From NCBI GenBank assembly GCA_001949185.1, contig BDGG01000002.1, forward strand, positions 2,990,467 through 3,054,466: a stretch of 64,000 nt of DNA, in the 5' to 3' direction. Each line of letters starts with the position of its first letter. The first letter of the stretch is position 1. The translations under genes were made by a program, and so were the position numbers. This stretch comes from Ramazzottius varieornatus. Taxonomy: Eukaryota > Tardigrada > Eutardigrada > Parachela > Ramazzottiidae. Positions 57,749-64,000 of this stretch are shown here, one piece after another. The notes under the pieces were generated by a model. It was given only the letters and a program-made list of their open reading frames with translations, did not search any database and was not told the DNA's origin.

Positions 57749-58298
57749 TCTCACTGCAGTGTTGTTCCGATTATTGTAATACATAATTGAAAATGGATGA
57801 TTTTGGCCTTTTTGGAATTCCGATACAACAATGAAAAACTGAGAAGCTTTTGCCAACGTATTTCGATTTGAATCGGAATCCAAATTCAAATGAGAAATGA
57901 TCAGTGTATTTTAATTCATAATTCAAATCATACAAGGGCGTAATTCAAATAAGCATAATCGGAATAAGACACTACGGTCGATTTGAATTGCGCATTAGTA
58001 CCGCGAAACTGCAAGTTCAAGTGCGCCGGTTGAATCTACAGCTGTCAGCGTCAAGCCCGCATCGCCAATCTACCCCGGGACTATAGCGCATTCAGAGGCG
58101 GGCAAATCGGGGCTCATTTTCGCTGTCTGCCTCACTGCCTCTTACGATTGCTTATCATTGATCGTTGATTTGATGAGGAGATAAATTCGAAAAGCATCGC
58201 CGGAAGTGAAGCCGAAGAGTTTTTGAGTGGCTTTGTGATACGTTCAGATTCCACCGCTGATCTGTGTTATTCCAAGTTTTCATACTGACATCTCAATC

Positions 58299-60283
58299 AT
58301 GGTCAAGAAGCAGAACAAGGTAAAGCGTAAGGCCGACACGCAGAAGATGGATAAGAAGCCTTCCACCAACACGTCTTCCATAGAATCCGTTGTGGACTTG
58401 ACCACATCCTCCGAGAACTGCGTTCCACCGCCGTCACCATTTGCTGGCAGTGAGCTGAGCATTTCTGTTGGAACTACAAACGTTCGAGTTCCAAATTTGA
58501 AGAAGTCTACAGGGGGAAGGAAGAAGGACTCGCCAGTTTGGAATTTCTTCAAGTATGACGAAGAAGGCGACCAGTCGACGTGCATGGTTGAAGGCTCCTC
58601 GAAACAACTTACCAGCTGCTCTGCAGCAAAAAACAGAGTTCATCTGCACAAGCATCCAGCAGCCTACAAGGAATACCTCGAACTGTTGGCAAAACAGAAA
58701 GCTGAAAGGGAGAAGGATTCCATTTCGGGCGTTTCCTTCAAACAAGTAACGCTCGAAGAGATGGCTCAATCAGGAAAGCCGTACGATAAAAACCATCTTA
58801 GGTAAATCGATTGATCGACTGATTCGGCCACTCCGATCCGCAAAATCTGATCTTTGATCATTGTTTGCACGCACGATAGTACACTCCAGAAAGTTGCTCT
58901 CTATGTTCTGCGGTCGCCATCCATGACGCTGAATGGCGTCGAAGACGAAAGCTTCCACGACTTGATTCATCATCTGGACTACCGAGCGCCTTTACCGATA
59001 CGCAAGACTGTACGTGGCTTCATGGACTCAACTGAGGAGCGACTTCGAGAAACAATTGAAGATCTGCTGAAGAATGCCGGCAAAATCTGTCTCACAACTG
59101 GTACGCTTCATGTTTTCTTTCGTTTTTCAGAATTCCGGATGTTGGATTTCCAATCTGTTTAGTCCTCGTAGATATCTGCACCAAGGAAAGGTATGACAGA
59201 AGCATTCCTCGGGATCACCGCCCATTTCACCGACGGGAAGAGTCTTGTCAGGCATCACATGTCAGGCTGTGTCTCTTTTCCGTCTCGCCATACGGCAGAT
59301 AACATCTGCGTGTTGTTCAAACAAGAACTGACCAACTGGGGCATCAAGCCGCAGAACGTGCCGATCGTCCAGACCGACAACTGCTCTTTGGATTTCCAAA
59401 TATTGGACTTTCAGAGCAAAGTGTCACTTTGTGTTGCGTCTTGTTGTAGATAACCGTTCGCATGCAAGCAGGAAAGGAAAGTACGATCCACAAAGTGGCT
59501 CCTCATTTGAAAGACATTTTGGTACACCTGAAGCAAATGGAGACTCTCGCAGACGAGTTGGAACTGGGCTCTCTAGAAGTTCCTGATCCTTTCTTTCCTT
59601 TGGTCCAAAGTAGGATATCGCGGTTCTTGCATTGTCACACTTAATCTACGTTCACGTGATCTATTCGTCTATTTCAGAAATGCGAATAGACATGGTGCGT
59701 CGTTTTGGTATATGGTTGAACCCCGAACATGAAAAGTTCGACCCTATCATAATGGCCGCTACTCTGCTACATCCCAAGCTCCGCCGAGTGTTGAAGGAAA
59801 ACGAGCGGGATATCGCAAAGAAAGGTGCTCTTCAGTACAGTAAGAAGTGGTACCCAAGTGAGGGTTCACAACAAGCCCACAGCTCAGTCTCAAGTAGGTT
59901 GTACTCAGTAAAGATTCCTGTTCGGAACTTCAAAGTTTGGAATTCCAAAAGTCGTGTGTTTTCTGTTAGGTGAGAGTTTAGGATTGGATGCACCGGAAGA
60001 GAGCGATGTGTTCGCCGGGCTAGCGGAGATGCTTGCCCGGCAGCCTGAACAAGTTATCCAAAAAGAAAGGAAGTCGCCGATCGAATGTCAGTTAGACTGT
60101 TACCTGACGTCTGCAGAAGCATCCAACTGTCCACAAAAGGGAGAACCCAGCAGATTTTGGGCTGAGCACGCGTCGAAATATCCCGACCTAGCCAGGCTTG
60201 CCTTAGACATTCTTAGCACCCAGTGTTCTTCCGCTCCGTCAGAAAGACTGCGAAAAGAATCGATTGGTTGGCAAGAAGCTTGA
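58299..60283 (+). pseudogene. hAT transposase, degenerate
   Basis: The first exon (58299-58801) encodes a BED-like DNA-binding region (SPVWNFFKYDEEG, then AAKNRVHLHKHPAAYKEYL) in which the CxxC pair is incomplete. The second exon (58880-59100) carries TVRGFMDSTEERL. The catalytic region follows: GITAHFTDGKSLVRHHMSGC and VPIVQTDN. Further pieces are FGIWLNPEHEKFDPIIMAATLLHPKL and the C-terminal dimerisation block FWAEHASKYPDLARLALDIL with SSAPSERL. After the second intron one extra G near 59185 shifts the frame, a typical Trp is Cys, and the segment after QTDN is missing or unreadable. Identity as hAT is firm; function is lost. Confidence 0.85.
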
Positions 60284-60643
60284 GCAGAAAGTATTTGTTG
60301 GACGTAACCAGAAATACCTCAGTTTTGGAATTCCAACTCTGTATATCCAATAACGCCTCTTTAGTGTTGCATTAAACTCGTAGCTATGCCATAATGTTGG
60401 ATTGTTAACTGTTTATAGAATGTGGATCTTTAGTTTTCCGTTGTGTTTAACTGTCGGATCGATCAAAGAAAAGTACCACAGTCAAGACAGGACACTGAGC
60501 CCACAAAATCGATAAAAAGAGCCAACAGTCGTAATTACTCTTCTGACATTCATCTAGGAACAACAAAAGGCGTCTCAGTTGAGACTGCGCCAAGCGCTTA
60601 GAGCTTTTAAGGAAGACTTAGGGCAGAGCTAAGGAATGCATTG

Positions 60644-61811
60644 CTAGACAAGGTCTTTTCCCCTAAACATGGCATAGTAGTCAGAGGCGCGGCTTTCGAA
60701 ATCCAGGTCTTCCTCCTTCCTGTCCAGAACCCGCTGACGGTCTTCCATTCCGTACCTCTCGGATCTCTCACGATCCTCTCGTGCTCGCTTTTCCGCCAAG
60801 TCTCGCTTTTCACGATTACGAAGCTGGATCCGATCGAGAACCTCCTGTTGACGAGTGTAAGTCATTCGCTTCATTTCCCCATCACGCCAAGATATAACTT
60901 CTTGGTTCCTGCGGTGAACGCAGAGATCCGGCGTCGGTCGTGCGCCACCACGAAGTCTGGCTTGACTTTGTTACCATCAGTCTTCCAGAAATGGCCACCA
61001 GACTTGGCATTTGGAGCTCCACAATCCTTTGGAGTTCCAAATCGAACACGTTGCTGCACAGGAGGACTAACGCAGACGGTGTTGCTCAAACACCGAGACG
61101 CTTCCGGTCGAGTTTTGTGGAGTTCCACTGTCTGAATCTCCAAAAATCACTGCGACATCAGGTTTTCGTCCCAGGTTGTGCATGTCCGACTGCCGTAGTC
61201 GCATAGCACAGATACCAGTCTTGACGAGAGGCGTAGCCTGAGCTTTTTCCTCAAGGTCCTGTTGACGGAACTGATCTTCTGAAAAAAAGAAAATACGACG
61301 ATACAGTGAGAAGTTGACCAGAGCGGTCCACAGAACCACCTATATCACCAGCGATGGAAAACCATAAGGGACCTCTGCATGAATAATGGTTTTACCCTCG
61401 ACAGGAAAATCAGGAAAAATCCTTACCTAAAGCTTTGAGACCACCGGCGGTAAGGGTCAGCTTCTCGGAACTTCCCATAGCTTCTTTCAACAGATCTGCG
61501 ATGTCCGACATTGCAGAGGATCGGCTCATCCTGCAAAGCAAAACTATTAACAGTGTGGTTTGTAATCAAATGGGAGCTCGGCAAACAAAACGTACAAGAT
61601 TGTTGTATCAAGTGGCGCACGGTTAGGTGTTACTGGCTGGAGGAGTGCGCCTCTCAGGCTAGCAATCTTGCTAACAATCTTGTATGTTTCGTTTGCCTTG
61701 CTTTCGAATACAGCAGATTATGAAAGTCTGGCGTAAGTAGTACCTTTCACTTTTAGAGTCGTCCGGGACCAGGAAATCTTCCTTCACGGCAGGTTGTGAT
61801 GTCCCGTTCAT
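60644..61811 (-). CDS. Opposite-strand multi-exon reading frame inside the hAT element, unknown product
   Basis: Exons 61811-61744, 61530-61427 and 61278-61216 join in phase and encode MNGTSQPAVKEDFLVPDDSK, then MSDIADLLKEAMGSSEKL, LTAGGLKALGEDQFRQQD and EEKAQATPLVKT. Downstream, an exon-like stretch (about 61077-60960) and a charged coiled-coil end (WRDGEMKRMTYTRQQEVLD, REKRDLAEKRAREDRERSER, YYAMFRGKDLV) cannot be joined in one frame with confidence. I do not recognise the family, and it has no transposase features. Its position between transposase and 3' TIR suggests a host gene or fragment captured by the element. A family A foldback lies in its first intron. Confidence 0.5.
61580..61695. 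repeat. Foldback repeat family A inside the hAT element
   Basis: tatcaagtggcgcacggtta and ggagtgcgcctctcaggcta form the arms, framed by acgtacaagattgtt and aacaatcttgtatgtttcg, which extend the inverted symmetry outward. Confidence 0.75.
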
Positions 61812-62738
61812 CCAGAGTGTCTCTCCTTAGCATCCCACACTATTTAAATAGTCACCCAGCTCTTCTACGACGACAGAACACTGGCCAGGTTGGATGGTAT
61901 CGCTACAAGTGGCCAGGATGATGGCTTGTCCGGGTCTGATGACGACCGCTCCTCCTTACTTGAACCTACGGTTTTCGTAAGGAAGACAAAGAACATCGGA
62001 AGGAAGATGCACGAGAAAATTCAAAGACGAGAGAACTTTGTACTAATAAGTTCCAAAGACCAGACTGCGAAACTTCATTTTTCAGCCCCCTGATGCGAAA
62101 GGGCTGATCATACCACTATGTGGTAGCGCCGGGCGAACCCGCGCCAGAATTGATATGTACACCCGGACAAGATGCCTCGGGCACTGCATGATCGATGTAG
62201 CACGACAGACGGGCATTCCATACGCTCCTTAATACTGCGACTGGAATGACAGCTTTACGGGCATACTATATTGAAATTACAAAATATCGTCCTAATAATT
62301 CAAATAATTTGAATTGCTGTCGAAAGCTGGATTCCGATTAATTGTAATCGTCAGTTCAGTAACGGCGAACTACCGGCAATTCGAATTACGGCTAATAGAA
62401 CGATTTCGATTAATCCTAATTGTAATTCACACTGCAAAAGTTGTATCGGAACAACACTGTCTCACTGCAAAATCTCCCTAAAAAGTGAGAAGACTAGCAG
62501 TATTCAGAATGAAAACTGAAGACGATGGTTTTACTCGCAAGGATAAGAAGCTCTGAGTTCCGAATTAACTCTTCATTAATACGACGATTTCAAACGGATT
62601 AACTCACAAAAGACCGAAAAGTCATTTTCGAGCTCTACAATCCCCACCGATTTCGAAAAGCTGGCTCGGAAGATCATTGATAAACTAACATGTCAGAGTG
62701 CAACATAGTCGAATGGTATACAGATGAAATTTTTGTGT

Positions 62739-63672
62739 TTACTGGAGGAAGTCGAGCGTGGCAGCAGGACAAGACTGTTGATCAACGGGAAGGAACCTTC
62801 TGACGTCGACGTTGTTTTGCAGCAGGATGCGGTCCACCTCAGCCCTAACATCTGCCGTGTATCCTTCCGCTGTGCGGCTCAACAACCACGCGGAAACTAA
62901 AAAACAGTCATTCATCACGTCTGCACGTGGTCCACGTGGAACTGATGCTTCGCACCAGAGATAAAGAAAATTTCTCACCAAATCGTAAGTTTAACCCCGG
63001 TGCATCCCGACATGAGTACGCCTAGAAGTGCAGAAAACCAAGAGGAAAATAATAAACAATTCACAACGTGTATTAGTCAAGTGCCGGGAACCATGAACTA
63101 ACCACGCTGAAGTTTTCGTAGTCGGTTCTCAAGATCCATAGCTCTGCTTCGGCACCTTGTTCAGGGAAGACTACGTGTAGTTTGCCTGGTTCTTCCGGGT
63201 TCTGGATACTGGCGATCCCAAGAATGTCTTTGGCTTCTCCGTTATTACTGCAACAGTATATCGGGTGAATCTGTCGCACCATAGCTATTGAATGAGTTTG
63301 GAGTGCGCGAACCTGTTGATTCCTTTGTTGTTCACTTGAACGGTACCATCAGGGAGAGGGCTGTATTCGGCTGTGACGCATTTCAGACCAATCTCGAAAG
63401 CAGCAAAGTAGCGGTACTGTTCATACCATTTGCCCACATACTAAAATGAACAGAGACCATTTTATTTTTTCGTTACAATTTATGTTTTACCCGAGGTTTC
63501 GGCCGCTGACAGTTCAGGAGCTTCGATACAGACAGACCTGAGAAACATCGAAGTCACTCATAGCGGCAGCCTGTTGACGGTCGCAGCGACCCGGAAGGAG
63601 GACTTGTCCTTGGACTGTATGGCTCAACACCACCAGGGCAGCCACGATCAAACTCACAAGTTTCAGATCCAT
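62739..63672 (-). CDS. Lipocalin, apolipoprotein D-like (secreted)
   Basis: Five exons (63672-63538, 63440-63313, 63247-63103, 63021-62979, 62896-62739) give 202 residues, typical for ApoD-type lipocalins. The signal peptide is MDLKLVSLIVAALVVLSHTVQG. The mature protein contains the lipocalin signature YVGKWYEQYRYFAAFE, then LKCVTAEYSPLPDGTVQVNN. ELWILRTDYENFSVVAYSC marks a later strand region, and the final helix and tail are VSAWLLSRTAEGYTADVRAE. Cys residues in RCD, KC, SC and QSCP can form the usual two disulfides. Lipocalins carry small hydrophobic ligands such as retinoids, sterols or pigments outside the cell; the ligand is not visible here. Confidence 0.94.
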
Positions 63673-64000
63673 CGTTGCGAAGTTTGGAGATGGCTTCAGA
63701 CGGAGAGAATGAAAACTCGATGGACTAACTGGCTGTCAGAATATCGGAAATTGGTAATCACCGATTGATTGTCAGTGTTCTTCACGGATTAAGTACTGAG
63801 CAACGCAGATGAATCTACCTATGCATAGCTGTTCTTGGCAAGCTTGCCGTTCTTGTAGATAGGTTGCATTGTTCTTGCCGAACCAGGTAGTGCATATCAG
63901 CAAACTTTGCCTCGATGATGAGAAAACCTGGTGACTTTCCCGAAACTTCAACCGATGAGTAACAATACGGGACTCTGACTGCGCGGCTTTATGATATTGC
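63673..64000. other. Lipocalin upstream region to window edge
   Basis: No gene or repeat recognised in the last 328 bases. Confidence 0.3.

Larger units (their letters stand above)
57757..62459 (+). mobile_element. hAT-superfamily DNA transposon, 4.7 kb
   Basis: Terminal inverted repeats CAGTGTTGTTCCGAT lie at 57757 and, complemented, at 62459. They are flanked by a perfect 8-bp duplication TCTCACTG (57749-57756 and 62460-62467), the hAT hallmark. Subterminal regions are AT-rich and full of short aattcaaat/aattcgaat motifs, as hAT transposases often need. Inside are a plus-strand hAT transposase relic (58299-60283) and a minus-strand multi-exon frame (60644-61811) of other origin. A palindromic motif like TTTGGAATTCCAAA recurs in both halves. 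Confidence 0.88.

Overview
The window is animal nuclear DNA. Genes are split by short GT-AG introns (mostly 45-80 bases) and lie close together on both strands. The protein families are metazoan: an NK6-class homeobox gene, a nuclear receptor, neuropathy target esterase, SIL1, PRPF39, cytidine deaminase, a mitochondrial ribosomal protein, alkaline phosphatases, a pancreatic-type lipase and a lipocalin. Small genes, short introns, a GH19 chitinase, a PMP3 proteolipid and many secreted proteins suggest a small ecdysozoan. A tardigrade is my best guess, but no single sequence here proves it.

Layout. 1-3.3 kb: LRMDA-like LRR gene (-), class A GPCR (+), PMP3 proteolipid (-). 3.3-7.4 kb: intergenic, with foldback repeats. 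7.4-10.2 kb: NK6 homeobox gene (+) with a repeat-filled intron. 10.7-21.2 kb: a run of minus-strand genes: secreted His/Gly-rich protein, astacin-like protein lacking its zinc site, mitochondrial ribosomal mL40, SIL1, a small secreted peptide, GH19 chitinase. 21-27 kb: gene-poor, with transposon relics, a PPPY protein and two divergent tRNA-Gln genes. 27.2-33.3 kb: PRPF39 and a lipase (+). 34.5-37.7 kb: a frame-disrupted cytochrome P450 whose intron holds a Tigger/pogo-like transposon. 38.2-41.2 kb: nuclear receptor (-). 42.3-47.4 kb: an intact alkaline phosphatase and a broken tandem copy (+). 47.5-56.9 kb: a small unknown gene (-), cytidine deaminase (+) and a 15-exon neuropathy target esterase (-). 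57.7-62.5 kb: a 4.7 kb hAT transposon with TIRs and a perfect 8-bp target duplication. It holds a decayed transposase and a second, opposite-strand multi-exon reading frame. 62.7-63.7 kb: lipocalin (-).

The genes do not form one pathway. Several encode secretory-route proteins: SIL1 acts on BiP in the ER, and the chitinase, astacin-like protein, lipase, phosphatase, lipocalin and small peptides carry signal sequences. The rest are nuclear regulators or RNA and organelle functions. At least five small repeat families, three of them simple foldbacks, sit in introns and spacers.

Exon boundaries were read by eye from splice consensus and reading frame. For the main genes I checked that exon lengths sum to a whole number of codons. 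Family names rest on recognised motifs, not on a database search.
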